Positions 8,307 through 16,677 are shown, counted from the stretch's first letter. The stretch is DNA of 39,759 nucleotides from Rhodocyclaceae bacterium (GCA_008933825.1 WBUF01000020.1:1-39759); one strand, 5' to 3'. A program made the numbers and translations. The notes: generated from the letters alone by a model not told the origin.

Positions 8307-9821
8307 GTGACTTCGAGCCCGGAAACCGTTTTCGACCTGCTCATCGCCGGCGCCGGCATCAACGGCGCCGGCCTCGCGCGCGACGCCGCCGGCCGCGGCC
8401 TCAAGGTGCTCATCGTCGACCAGGGCGACATCGGCGGCGCGACTTCCTCGGCGTCGACCAAGCTGATCCACGGCGGCCTGCGCTACCTGGAACATTTCGC
8501 CTTCGGCCTGGTGCGCGAATCGCTCGCCGAGCGCGAGATCCTGATGCGCATCGCGCCGCACCTCGTGCGCGAGCAGCGCTTCGTCATTCCGCATGCGCCC
8601 GTCCAGCGACCGCGCTGGATGATCCGCCTCGGCCTCGGGCTGTACGACCGTCTGGCGCGCGGTTCCAGCCTGCGGCCGGCCGAGCCGCTGAACTTGGCGA
8701 ACACGCCCCTCGGACTGCCGCTGCGTCCGGAATTCACGCGCGGCTTCGCCTATTCCGACCTCGCTGCGGATGACGCGCGCCTGACCGTGCTCAACGCGAT
8801 ATCGGCAGCCCAGCTCGGTGCGCAGGTGCTGACACGCACGAAACTGGTCGGCGCTCAGCGTACGGGCAGCGTATGGCGCGCCGTCTTGCAAGCGGCCGAC
8901 GGCACGCAGCGCGAATGCGCGGCGCGCATCCTGGTGAACGCAGCCGGGCCGTGGGCCGATACGCTGCGCCGCACGCTCGTCGCCGCGGGCGATGCGCCAG
9001 CCCTGCGTCTGGTGAAAGGCAGCCACCTGGTACTGCCCAGGCTGTATGCCGGCGATCACGCCTATCTGCTGCAAAACAACGACGGGCGCATCGCCTTCGT
9101 AATTCCCTTCGAGAACGACTTCAACCTGATCGGCACCACCGAAGTGACGCTTGCGGCGCCGCAAGCGTCACCGCACATTGACGCCGCGGAGGCGGACTAC
9201 CTGTGCAGCCTCGCCGGCCGCTTCTTCAGGGCGTCGCTCGCGCCGTCGCAGGCAGCGTGGTCCTTCGCCGGCATCCGCGCACTCCATGACGACGGCACGG
9301 GGAGCGCCTCGGCGGTGAGCCGCGAGTATCGCCTGGTCGCGGACGGCGGCGCCGGCGAGGCGCCCCTGCTGTCGATCTTCGGCGGCAAGCTGACCACTTA
9401 TCGTCGTCTCGCCGAGCGCGTACTCGACCGGCTGCGGCCCTGGCTGCCTGGCCTGCGCCCGCCGTGGAGCGCGCAAGTTCACCTGCCCGGCGGCGGCCTG
9501 GGAGCGCACGGGCTGCCCGGACTGCTGCTGGAACTGGCACGGCGCCATCCGCAGCTGCCGCCGGAACTGCTCCAATCGCTGGCGCGCCGCCACGGCACGC
9601 TCGCCGCGCGCGTGCTCGGGCAGGCGCAGACCGAGGCGGAGCTGGGCACGCATTTCGGCGCCGACCTGTATGCCGCGGAAGTCGACTACATGTCCGCGCA
9701 CGAATGGGCGCAGACAGCCGAGGACATCCTCTGGCGCAGGACGAAATGCGGCCTGCGCATCGATGCGGCGGGCGGCAGCCGGCTGGCGCAGCATCTCGGC
9801 GAAATGGGAGGAAGGGCTTGA
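8307..9821 (+). CDS. glpD: Aerobic glycerol-3-phosphate dehydrogenase
   Basis: A 504-residue FAD enzyme that oxidises sn-glycerol 3-phosphate to dihydroxyacetone phosphate at the inner membrane and passes electrons to ubiquinone. It starts at GTG 8307, nine bases after the kinase stop; an ATG at 8299 is out because it reaches a stop after three codons. The N-terminal FAD-binding Rossmann motif is GAGINGAGLARDAAGRG (about 13-29), followed by STKLIHGGLRYLEHF, typical of GlpD. Also present are the LVNAAGPWAD and FGGKLTTYRRLAE signatures and a C-terminal domain ending RTKCGLRI. The length matches the family (about 500). It is embedded between a two-component system and an adenylate cyclase rather than with glpF/glpK, which is unusual for a metabolic gene. 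The stop overlaps the next gene's TTG start. Confidence 0.96.
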   Translation: MTSSPETVFDLLIAGAGINGAGLARDAAGRGLKVLIVDQGDIGGATSSASTKLIHGGLRYLEHFAFGLVRESLAEREILMRIAPHLVREQRFVIPHAPVQRPRWMIRLGLGLYDRLARGSSLRPAEPLNLANTPLGLPLRPEFTRGFAYSDLAADDARLTVLNAISAAQLGAQVLTRTKLVGAQRTGSVWRAVLQAADGTQRECAARILVNAAGPWADTLRRTLVAAGDAPALRLVKGSHLVLPRLYAGDHAYLLQNNDGRIAFVIPFENDFNLIGTTEVTLAAPQASPHIDAAEADYLCSLAGRFFRASLAPSQAAWSFAGIRALHDDGTGSASAVSREYRLVADGGAGEAPLLSIFGGKLTTYRRLAERVLDRLRPWLPGLRPPWSAQVHLPGGGLGAHGLPGLLLELARRHPQLPPELLQSLARRHGTLAARVLGQAQTEAELGTHFGADLYAAEVDYMSAHEWAQTAEDILWRRTKCGLRIDAAGGSRLAQHLGEMGGRA

Positions 9822-11743
9822 GACATTTGCAAAGCCAACAGGCGCGCTGGCTGGCGCTGATCGCGTTTACCGCGGCGCTGCTCGCCGAAGGGCTGTTCCG
9901 CAGCGGCGCGTTGCTGCCGATCGAGCAGCGCCTGCAGGATGCCTGGTTCCAGTGGCAGGGCAAGCGCGCACAGGCACGCCACGTCGTGATCGTCGGGGTG
10001 GATGAGGACACGCTGGCGGCCTACCCGGACGATCCGATGGTGTTCTGGACCGATCGCCTGGCACGTGCCAGCGTGCGCCTGCGCGAAGCCGGCGTGACGG
10101 CGATCGGCCTTGACATGCTGCTCAGCATCAGCCCCGAGCGCTGGCTCGGCAAGCTCGGCGGCGATCTGCAACGGGCAGCACGCGACTACGACCGGCCATT
10201 CCGCGAGGAAGTAAATGGCGGCCGCCTGATGCTGGTGGCGAGCCGCTCGGGTTCCGGCGCACAGGAAGCCGACTACCTGCTGCCGAGCCCGGACTATCTG
10301 CTGGCGCTGCCCGGCTTCGACATTCCCGGTTACATCGGCCTGGGCGATGTGCTCGACGAGGGCGATGGCGTGATCCGCCGCTTCCTGATGGCGCCGGTGG
10401 CGGGGGCGGGCGTCGTTCCGCCTGAAAGCGTGCCGGTGCTCGGCCTGCCTTCCCTGCTGGCCGTTCGCGCCGCGGGCCTGGATCCCCATGCAGGTGCCTG
10501 GACGCTCGGCGGCCGCAAAGTCAGTCGCGACGGGACGGCGACACCGATTCCCTTCCTCGGTCCGCCAGGCACCTTTCCGCGCATTTCGCTGAAGGAACTG
10601 CTCGGCGAGGGACCATTGCCCTTGGCAACGAAGGAAATGCTGCGCGGCAAGGCGGTGATCCTCGGCGCGACGGCGGCCGGTTTGAACGACGAACACTTCA
10701 CGCCCTACGCAACCCGCTTCTTTTCGGGGCGCGGCGGACTCATGACCGGCGTCGAGGTGCATGCCAACATCGCCGAGGCGCTGCTCTCGGGCGAGCGCCT
10801 GCGGCCACTGTCGCCATGGCTGCGTGCGGCAACGCTGCTGGTCCTCGCCGGCCTGGCAGCGGCGGCCTTCGGCGCCCTGCCGGCCTGGCTAGGTGCGCTG
10901 GCCTTGCTGGCCACCGCGCCGCTGCTCGCCATGGCGAGCTATCTGGTCTTCCGCGCAGGCGTGTTGGCGCCGTCGGCAACCTATGTCCTGGCGGCTGGGC
11001 TGGTACTGCTCGGCGTGCTGGGCTGGCGCCTGACGGGCGAGGAGCGCGAGCGGGCGCGGTTGCGCCGCCTGTTCGGGCGCTATGTTTCCGGGCAAGTGGT
11101 CGACGCCCTGCTCGACTCCGGCCAGCGGCCGGAGCTGGGCGGCCAATCGCAGACCGTGACGGTGCTGTTCTCCGACATCCGCAACTTCACGACCATCAGC
11201 GAACTGCTCGATGCAAAGGAGGTGGTGGAGATGCTCAACACCTACTTCGAGCGCGCCTGCGCGGTACTGATGGCCGAGGGTGGCAGCATCGACAAGTTCA
11301 TCGGCGACGCCGTCATGGTCGAGTTCGGCTCGCCCCTGCCGGTGGCCGACCACGCCATCCGCGGCGTGCGTGCGGCGCTCGCCCTGCACGCGGTGGCACA
11401 GGAATTCGCCGGCTGGATGACGACGCGCTTTCCGGGACGCGACCTGCCACCCTTCGCCGTCGGCATCGGTCTGCACAGCGGCGAGGCGGTGATCGGCAAC
11501 ATCGGTTCGCCGTCCCGCATGGAATTCACCGCCATCGGCGACACGGTGAATCTGGCGTCGCGCCTGGAGGGCATGACCAAGCAGCTGGGTTGCGCTATAT
11601 TGGCCAGTGAGCAGACCATCGCCGCGGCCGGTCCCGCGGTGCACTGCGGCCGCAGCGAAGTCATCAGCGTCAAGGGCCGCGAGGCGCCGGTCATTGTCTA
11701 TGAAGTGCTGAGTGCCAAGGAAGGAGAAAGCAGTGATGCGTAG
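9818..11743 (+). CDS. CHASE2-domain class III adenylate cyclase
   Basis: A 641-residue membrane nucleotidyl cyclase. The start is TTG at 9818, overlapping the glpD stop (TTGA), with GGGAGGAAG upstream. One N-terminal transmembrane helix (about 10-30) is followed by a periplasmic CHASE2 sensor domain (about 35-310), three hydrophobic helices (about 325-400), and a cytoplasmic cyclase domain (about 440-630). Catalytic features are metal-binding Asp453 (LFSDIRNFT) and Asp497 (KFIGDAVM), Lys493 for adenine recognition, and FTAIGDTVNLASRLE. The Thr before AIGD marks the class IIIb pattern, usually adenylate cyclase. It should make cAMP in response to an unknown periplasmic signal. The last eight bases overlap the FecR-like gene, a pairing often found with CHASE2 cyclases. 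Confidence 0.92.
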   Translation: MRHLQSQQARWLALIAFTAALLAEGLFRSGALLPIEQRLQDAWFQWQGKRAQARHVVIVGVDEDTLAAYPDDPMVFWTDRLARASVRLREAGVTAIGLDMLLSISPERWLGKLGGDLQRAARDYDRPFREEVNGGRLMLVASRSGSGAQEADYLLPSPDYLLALPGFDIPGYIGLGDVLDEGDGVIRRFLMAPVAGAGVVPPESVPVLGLPSLLAVRAAGLDPHAGAWTLGGRKVSRDGTATPIPFLGPPGTFPRISLKELLGEGPLPLATKEMLRGKAVILGATAAGLNDEHFTPYATRFFSGRGGLMTGVEVHANIAEALLSGERLRPLSPWLRAATLLVLAGLAAAAFGALPAWLGALALLATAPLLAMASYLVFRAGVLAPSATYVLAAGLVLLGVLGWRLTGEERERARLRRLFGRYVSGQVVDALLDSGQRPELGGQSQTVTVLFSDIRNFTTISELLDAKEVVEMLNTYFERACAVLMAEGGSIDKFIGDAVMVEFGSPLPVADHAIRGVRAALALHAVAQEFAGWMTTRFPGRDLPPFAVGIGLHSGEAVIGNIGSPSRMEFTAIGDTVNLASRLEGMTKQLGCAILASEQTIAAAGPAVHCGRSEVISVKGREAPVIVYEVLSAKEGESSDA

Positions 11744-12377
11744 GATTTTGTGGGGGACGTTTCTAGCCTGGTTTTCAATGGCGGCCTGGGGTGCGGCCGA
11801 GGTCGGCCTGGTCACGGCGGTGGCCGGCGGCATCAAGCTGCAGGACGAAAAGAAGGCAGAGAGCGATCTCAAGTCCTTCATCAAGCTGCGCCCGGGCGAT
11901 CGCCTGAAAATGGATGGCACGGCACGCCTGCAGCTGGTGTATTTCGACGGCGGACGCCAGGAAACCTGGCAGGGCGCCGGCCAGCTGGAGGTCGGCGCGA
12001 AATCCAGTTCGGTGGTGCAGGGAGGGCTGCGGCCCGAGGTCAAGGTGCTGCCGCCGATCCTCGTCAAGCAGTTGTCGAAAACGCCCTCCGCCGACGAGAA
12101 CGTCAAGGCCGGCATGATCCGCATGCGCTCGATGCCCGCGGGGGTCACCATCGATTCCATCGAGCAGAACTATGCGGGACTGCGTGAGAAGGCCGAGGCG
12201 TCGGACCGCAATCCGGAGCTTTATCTGCTATCTGGCTATTTCGAACTGCGCGAGTTCGGGCGGGTCGAAAAACTGCTCGGGCAGATGGGCGAGAAGTCGC
12301 CGGACGACCCCGAAATACGCATGCTCAAGGCGCTGTATGCGCGTGCGATAAGCAATGCCAGGATGGCCAATCGCTAG
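11736..12377 (+). CDS. Exported FecR-like domain protein
   Basis: A 213-residue periplasmic protein. The start is ATG at 11736 (GTG at 11733 is possible), placed by AAGGAGAAAG and overlapping the cyclase stop by eight bases. A signal peptide (about 1-19) ends in AAWGA. Residues about 20-110 carry a FecR-like beta fold: VTAVAGGIKLQ, LRPGDRLKMDG and ARLQLVYFDGG are typical. The C-terminal part (about 140-213) is helical and resembles a short tetratricopeptide-like segment (ELYLLSGYFELREFG). Unlike true FecR it has no cytoplasmic anti-sigma domain and no sigma factor is adjacent. Coupling to the CHASE2 cyclase suggests it is a periplasmic ligand or partner for the sensor domain; that is inference. 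Confidence 0.82.
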   Translation: MRRILWGTFLAWFSMAAWGAAEVGLVTAVAGGIKLQDEKKAESDLKSFIKLRPGDRLKMDGTARLQLVYFDGGRQETWQGAGQLEVGAKSSSVVQGGLRPEVKVLPPILVKQLSKTPSADENVKAGMIRMRSMPAGVTIDSIEQNYAGLREKAEASDRNPELYLLSGYFELREFGRVEKLLGQMGEKSPDDPEIRMLKALYARAISNARMANR

Positions 12378-12491
12378 GGCCTGTTCGCAATTGATGGCGT
12401 GAGCGGGTTGCGGCTGAATCCAGCGCATAACAAGAGCCGCGTATTCGCAGGCCAGGCCAGCAATACGCCAATTCGCCCGGGGAGGCATCTT

Positions 12492-13604
12492 ATGTCAAGC
12501 ATACTGAAACGCCTTTCATGCGCTGCCACCCTTGCTTCATGCGGAACCGTCGCCCTGGCCAACTGCGATTCCATCGTCAATGTCGATTACGCTTCCGCGA
12601 TAGCGGCCAACAACGCGGCCTATGCGGCTGAAATCCTCTCTTCCTCGCCGGAGTGCTTCGGCGGCGGGACGACGACGGCCCGCGTGCAGATTTCCGGCAC
12701 AATGTTCAACCAGGCCCTGGCGGTATCCTCGGCGCTCGGCGGCCGGTTGCTGCTGGCAGGCCCCGCGCCGCTTGCGGCCGACGGACTGCGCGGCGCTGCG
12801 GCAGGTGCCAGTGCGGGAAAGTGGAACGTCTGGGGCAATCTCGGCGAAACCGGTTCGCGCCATCGCTTTGCGGCCAGCACCGGATATAGCGGCCCGGGTT
12901 TCGCCAAAAACAAGATGGACGTGGTGAACGCCGTCTTCGGCATCGACTATGCACTGTCTCCGGCCCTGGTGGCGGGCGTTTCCCTCGGCATAGACGACGG
13001 CGAGGGTAGCGGCGGCCATACCAACGCGGCTTTCGCCGTCAATAACATCGAGTCGAAAGGCTATGCCGTCGCCCCCTACCTCGGCTGGCAGATCAATCGC
13101 GCGTTCACGCTCGACGCCAGTCTCGGCTTTGGCCGCGGCAGCGTCAATACCTTCACCACCAATTCGGTGGACTCGCACCGCTGGTACGGTGCCGCCAACC
13201 TCAACTACAACCGCTGGCTGGGCAACTGGCAGTTCGGGGGGCGCGCCAGCCTTCTCCATGGTGTCGAGGATTACGGCAACATCAGGGTGAACGGCGCCTC
13301 GGTGGCCGGCACGGATGCGAAGAACACGCTGGACCAGGTGCGCCTGTCCGTGCAGACCGGCTACTGGATGAGCGGCGTCATGCCTTATGCGGCGCTGGCT
13401 TACACGAACGATTTGCGCCGCAAGACCACGCAGTTCGGCGCGCCGTCGAACCCCATCGGGCGCGACGGCTGGGAGTGGCGCCTCGGCATGAGCTTCTATT
13501 CCCTCAAGGATGGCGTCGCCGGCGGGCTGGCCTGGAGCCAGGAAGTGGGCCGCAACAGCCAGAAAAGCCACAACCTGATGGCAAATATCGGCCTGCGCTT
13601 CTAG
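12492..13604 (+). CDS. Small autotransporter-type outer-membrane beta-barrel protein, copy 1
   Basis: A 370-residue outer-membrane protein. The start is ATG at 12492 after GGGGAGGCATC. The signal peptide runs to about residue 23 (VALA/N). A short N-terminal domain has two cysteines, Cys25 and Cys55, the second in the motif PECFGGG. A Gly/Ala/Ser linker leads into KWNVWGNLG (about 115), where an autotransporter-like barrel begins and runs to the terminal LRF, the aromatic C-terminal residue needed for barrel assembly. Alternating aromatic strands and KTTQFGAP..NPIGRDGW near residues 317-335 are shared with the next gene. There is no long passenger, so the exported part is at most about 90 residues. 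It is separated from the FecR-like gene by 114 bp in which I see no clear promoter, only a weak 7 bp inverted repeat (12439-12445 and 12462-12468). Confidence 0.85.
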   Translation: MSSILKRLSCAATLASCGTVALANCDSIVNVDYASAIAANNAAYAAEILSSSPECFGGGTTTARVQISGTMFNQALAVSSALGGRLLLAGPAPLAADGLRGAAAGASAGKWNVWGNLGETGSRHRFAASTGYSGPGFAKNKMDVVNAVFGIDYALSPALVAGVSLGIDDGEGSGGHTNAAFAVNNIESKGYAVAPYLGWQINRAFTLDASLGFGRGSVNTFTTNSVDSHRWYGAANLNYNRWLGNWQFGGRASLLHGVEDYGNIRVNGASVAGTDAKNTLDQVRLSVQTGYWMSGVMPYAALAYTNDLRRKTTQFGAPSNPIGRDGWEWRLGMSFYSLKDGVAGGLAWSQEVGRNSQKSHNLMANIGLRF

Positions 13605-13610
13605 TTTTTC

Positions 13611-13640
13611 TTGCAGTTTCCCCGAATTCGGGAGTATAAA
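13611..13640 (+). promoter_or_regulatory. Sigma-70-like promoter with a perfect palindrome in its spacer
   Basis: TTGCAG (13611-13616) and TATAAA (13635-13640) are 18 bp apart. The spacer holds the perfect 12-bp palindrome CCCGAATTCGGG (13621-13632), placed where a repressor dimer would block RNA polymerase. It begins six bases after the first barrel gene's stop and would drive the second barrel, hydrolase and caspase genes with a leader of about 66 bases. Confidence 0.55.
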
Positions 13641-13651
13641 AAACCTCTTCA

Positions 13652-13679
13652 GTTCTGGCCGCATGAGCGTGGCCAGAAC
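13652..13679 (+). promoter_or_regulatory. Hairpin in the leader of the second barrel gene
   Basis: GTTCTGGCC (13652-13660) and GGCCAGAAC (13671-13679) form a 9-bp stem with a 10-base loop. No U-run follows, so it is not a standard terminator. It would form in the 5' leader of the second barrel mRNA, and may stabilise it or act as a weak 3' end for the first gene. Confidence 0.45.
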
Positions 13680-13712
13680 CTTCAGGCTTGAAGAATCACG
13701 GAGGACAAAATC

Positions 13713-14813
13713 ATGAGAAAGACCATCCTGCGCGCCGGCCTCGCCGCCGGACTTACCGCCGCCGCTGGCAGTGCATCAGCCACTCCGTGCGATTTGGCCA
13801 CATCATCCTATGCCTCCTATGTTTCATCGGGCGATCTGTATTATGCGGGCTATGTCCTTTCCAACCACCCTGAGTGCTTCGGCGGCGGCCCCGCTTCATC
13901 GCTTATCAGCATTCACAACACGTCGTTTTTTCTTTTCCATGCCATCACGCATGCCATGTTGATGCGCCAGGCTGCCGAAGGGCCGGTGCCGATGAGCAGC
14001 CTTGGCCTTAAGGGAATGTCCGCCGGCGCGAGTTCGGGCGCCAGCAAGTGGAGCGTCTGGGGCAATCTCGGCACGAATAACACACGCCAAAGTTATACAT
14101 CGGTCGGCGGGACCAATATCAAGAACAACACCGAAGTCGCCACCCTTGTGTTCGGCGCCGATTATGGCTTGTCGTCCTCGACAGTGCTCGGCATCTCCGG
14201 CGCACTCGACGATGGCGATGGTGTTGGAAAGAACGCCGGCGTCGCAGGAAGTGCAGTATCCACGAATGGTTATGTCATTGCGCCCTACGTCGGCATGCAA
14301 TTGAGCAGGACGCTGTCGTTCGATGCCAGTGTGGGCCTGGGCCGCGGCAATCTGGATACGAGCGGGAATACATCTGCCAACGCTGACCGCTGGTTTGCCG
14401 CCGCCAACCTGTCCTACAGCCGCTGGTTCGATCGTCTTCAACTTACCGGCAAGGCGAGCCTGCTGCATGGTGTCGAAGACTATGGCGACATCAAGGCGGC
14501 AGGCACTTCTCAACCCGGAACCGATGCCAGGAATACGATCGACCAGTTGAAACTCTCCGGCCAGATCGGTTACTGGATGAATGGTGTCATGCCTGTTGCC
14601 TCGCTTGCCTATACCAACGATATGCGGCGCAAGACCACGCAGTTTGGTGCGCCGAACAACCCGATCGGCCGCGATGGCTGGCTCATGGGCATTGGCCTGA
14701 ATTTCTATTCGGTCAAGGACGGGGTTACCGGCGGCATTGTTTACAACCGGGAATTCGGTCGCGGGAACCAGAACCAGGAAGGGCTGATGGCGAACATCAA
14801 TCTGCGCTTCTGA
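13713..14813 (+). CDS. Small autotransporter-type outer-membrane beta-barrel protein, copy 2
   Basis: A 366-residue tandem paralogue of the preceding protein. The ATG at 13713 follows CACGGAGGACA. The signal peptide (about 1-23) ends ASA/T. The N-terminal domain keeps the cysteine pair (Cys26, Cys55) and PECFGGG, but the stretch between it and the barrel differs (FFLFHAITHAMLMRQ). The barrel starts at KWSVWGNLG and ends in NLRF; the last 130 residues share long identical runs with copy 1, for example SLLHGVEDYG and RRKTTQFGAP. Base use is visibly less GC-rich than copy 1, so the copies have diverged under different pressures or one was acquired. Its stop overlaps the hydrolase start (TGATG), so this gene, not copy 1, is translationally tied to the hydrolase-caspase pair. 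Confidence 0.86.
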   Translation: MRKTILRAGLAAGLTAAAGSASATPCDLATSSYASYVSSGDLYYAGYVLSNHPECFGGGPASSLISIHNTSFFLFHAITHAMLMRQAAEGPVPMSSLGLKGMSAGASSGASKWSVWGNLGTNNTRQSYTSVGGTNIKNNTEVATLVFGADYGLSSSTVLGISGALDDGDGVGKNAGVAGSAVSTNGYVIAPYVGMQLSRTLSFDASVGLGRGNLDTSGNTSANADRWFAAANLSYSRWFDRLQLTGKASLLHGVEDYGDIKAAGTSQPGTDARNTIDQLKLSGQIGYWMNGVMPVASLAYTNDMRRKTTQFGAPNNPIGRDGWLMGIGLNFYSVKDGVTGGIVYNREFGRGNQNQEGLMANINLRF

Positions 14814-15655
14814 TGCCTCTTAAGTCGTGCCTGAAGGCCGCGCTTGCCAGTGCGGCCTTTTGCTTTCTGGGGGTCGGCTGCGCCGGCACGGAACCTTTCG
14901 GTGGCTCGCGCCAGCACGTGGAGGAGTGGGCTGCGCTGCGCGGCTTCCGCGCGGAAATCATCGAGGCGGGCGGCTTCGGCCTTTACTCCCTGCGGCGCGG
15001 CGCGGCGGTCGACGTCACGATCTACATCGAGGGCGACGGCGCACCCTGGCCGAGCGTCTTTCAGCCGCCGCGCGACCCGACCCCGCTGCGGCCGGTGGCG
15101 CTGGCCATGGCCGCAGCCGACCCCTCCCCGGCCGTGGCCTATCTTGGCCGTCCCTGCCAGTATCTCGACGAAGGGCAGCGCAAGGACTGTGATGTCGCCT
15201 GGTGGAGCAGCCGACGCTTCGCACCCGAGGCGCTGGCGGCCATGGACGCAGCGGTGGACCGAATCCGGGAGCGAACCGGTGCGCAGCGCGTCCGGCTGGT
15301 CGGCTACTCCGGCGGCGGCGTCATCGCCGCCCTGCTGGCGATGCGGCGCGACGACGTGAAAGCACTGGTTACCGTGGCCGCCCCGCTGTCGCTCGGCGCC
15401 TGGGTCGCCGCACACGGTCTCACGCCGCTCGAGGACGCCCCGGACCCGCTCCTTGTTCAGGCTGCGTTGCCCGGCCGGGGAACGCATTTCGCCGGCGGCC
15501 GCGACGCGGTTGTGCGGCCGGCCATCGTCGCGGCTTTCGTGCGCCGGCACGGCGGCAGGCTGGAAACGGTCGCGGATTTCGACCATGATTGCTGCTGGGC
15601 GCGTGACTGGCCGGTCCTGCTGCGGCGCGCCGGTTTGGAGGAGCAAATGCCATGA
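14813..15655 (+). CDS. Exported alpha/beta hydrolase, possible lipoprotein
   Basis: A 280-residue protein beginning at ATG 14813 inside the previous stop (TGATG). The N-terminus is a signal sequence ending FLGVGC at Cys23; this resembles a lipobox but has Leu at -4, so lipid attachment is uncertain. The nucleophile elbow is GYSGGG with Ser166, and Asp231 (GGRDAVV) and His258 (FDHDCCW) complete a plausible catalytic triad in the right order. Four further cysteines (115, 126, 260, 261) could form disulphides in the periplasm. The substrate is unknown; an esterase or lipase role on envelope material is a guess. It overlaps the caspase gene by four bases (ATGA), so the two are made together. Confidence 0.8.
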   Translation: MPLKSCLKAALASAAFCFLGVGCAGTEPFGGSRQHVEEWAALRGFRAEIIEAGGFGLYSLRRGAAVDVTIYIEGDGAPWPSVFQPPRDPTPLRPVALAMAAADPSPAVAYLGRPCQYLDEGQRKDCDVAWWSSRRFAPEALAAMDAAVDRIRERTGAQRVRLVGYSGGGVIAALLAMRRDDVKALVTVAAPLSLGAWVAAHGLTPLEDAPDPLLVQAALPGRGTHFAGGRDAVVRPAIVAAFVRRHGGRLETVADFDHDCCWARDWPVLLRRAGLEEQMP

Positions 15656-16659
15656 ATGCGAAATCGATACTGGCCCTCGCCGGCCTGCTCTGCTGCACGA
15701 CCGCTGCGGCCCAGGGTTTCCGTCCGCCGCCGTTCATCGGCGGCGTTCCCGGTCGCGCGCAGATGCAGGCCATCGAGATGCAGCGCCACCAGGCGCGCAC
15801 CCTGCTCTACCGCGAGGCGCTGGAGGAGATCCGCCGCAATCCGAAGGTGGTCGACGTGCGCGAGTGTACCTCGGCCGACGACGATACCTCGCTGTGCCTG
15901 CCGAAGGCTTTGTCGGGCGGTGTGCCGGAAGCCGTCGCGGGGCGGCCGACGGCGCGGCGCATCGCCCTGCTCATAGGCAACTTCAGCTATCCGGCGCCGA
16001 TCCCGCCGCTGGAGACGCCGCCGCACGATGTCGACCGGATCGCCGCCGCGCTTGGGCTGAAGCTCGGCTTCGAGGTGCGTGTGCTGAAGAACGCCACCAA
16101 GGCCGATCTGGTGCGCGCGGTGGCGGCACTGGCGCGCGAGGCGGAGCCGGCCGACAGCGTCTTCGTCTATTACGCCGGCCACGGCTACCTGATGGACGAC
16201 ACCAACATGGGTTACTGGATTCCCATCGACGGTTCGGTGAAGACGGCGGCGCAGTGGATCTCGAACACCGACATATCGAAGCTGCTCGGCGCCATTCCGG
16301 CGCGGCAACTGATGCTGGTGTCGGACAGCTGTTTCTCAGGCACGTTGGCGCGCGAGCAGGCCATGGCGGCAGGCGCGCCTTCGAGGCAGGAGGTATTGCG
16401 TCGTCGCAGCGTCCTCGTCCTTTCCTCGGGCGGCGAGGAGCCGGTCTCGGACGAGGGCAAGGAGGGGCATTCCATCTTTGCCTGGCATTTCCTGCGCTCG
16501 CTCGACCGGCTCGGAGGGACGGCCGTCGGCGCCGATGTCTACCGGGTGGTGAGAAAGGGTGTCAGCGACGATTTCCCGCAGCAGCCGCAATACGGCGCGG
16601 TGGTATCTGCCGGCCATGAGCCAGGCGGGGAATACCTTTTCGAGGCCCGGGCCAGATAG
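15652..16659 (+). CDS. Exported caspase-family (peptidase C14) protein
   Basis: A 335-residue cysteine-protease homologue. The signal peptide (about 1-20, cut after TAAA) shows it is exported. After a proline-rich stretch and about 80 residues of linker with a cysteine pair (Cys72, Cys82), the caspase-like p20 domain starts at RIALLIGNFSY. The His-Cys dyad is complete: His177 in YYAGHGY and Cys227 in SDSCFSG. The domain continues to the end with ILFS-like strands (VLVLSSGGEEP). Bacterial caspase homologues cut after basic or acidic residues; which applies here cannot be read from the sequence. Coupled to the hydrolase gene and followed by a Ser/Thr kinase gene, it looks like part of one envelope regulatory module. 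Confidence 0.9.
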   Translation: MNAKSILALAGLLCCTTAAAQGFRPPPFIGGVPGRAQMQAIEMQRHQARTLLYREALEEIRRNPKVVDVRECTSADDDTSLCLPKALSGGVPEAVAGRPTARRIALLIGNFSYPAPIPPLETPPHDVDRIAAALGLKLGFEVRVLKNATKADLVRAVAALAREAEPADSVFVYYAGHGYLMDDTNMGYWIPIDGSVKTAAQWISNTDISKLLGAIPARQLMLVSDSCFSGTLAREQAMAAGAPSRQEVLRRRSVLVLSSGGEEPVSDEGKEGHSIFAWHFLRSLDRLGGTAVGADVYRVVRKGVSDDFPQQPQYGAVVSAGHEPGGEYLFEARAR

Positions 16660-16677
16660 CCGGCTTGCCGTCGCCGG

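Noticed and set aside
12439..12468. 7-bp inverted repeat GCGTATT/AATACGC before the first barrel gene
   Set aside because: Short stem and a 16-base loop; expected by chance and without T-run or promoter boxes.
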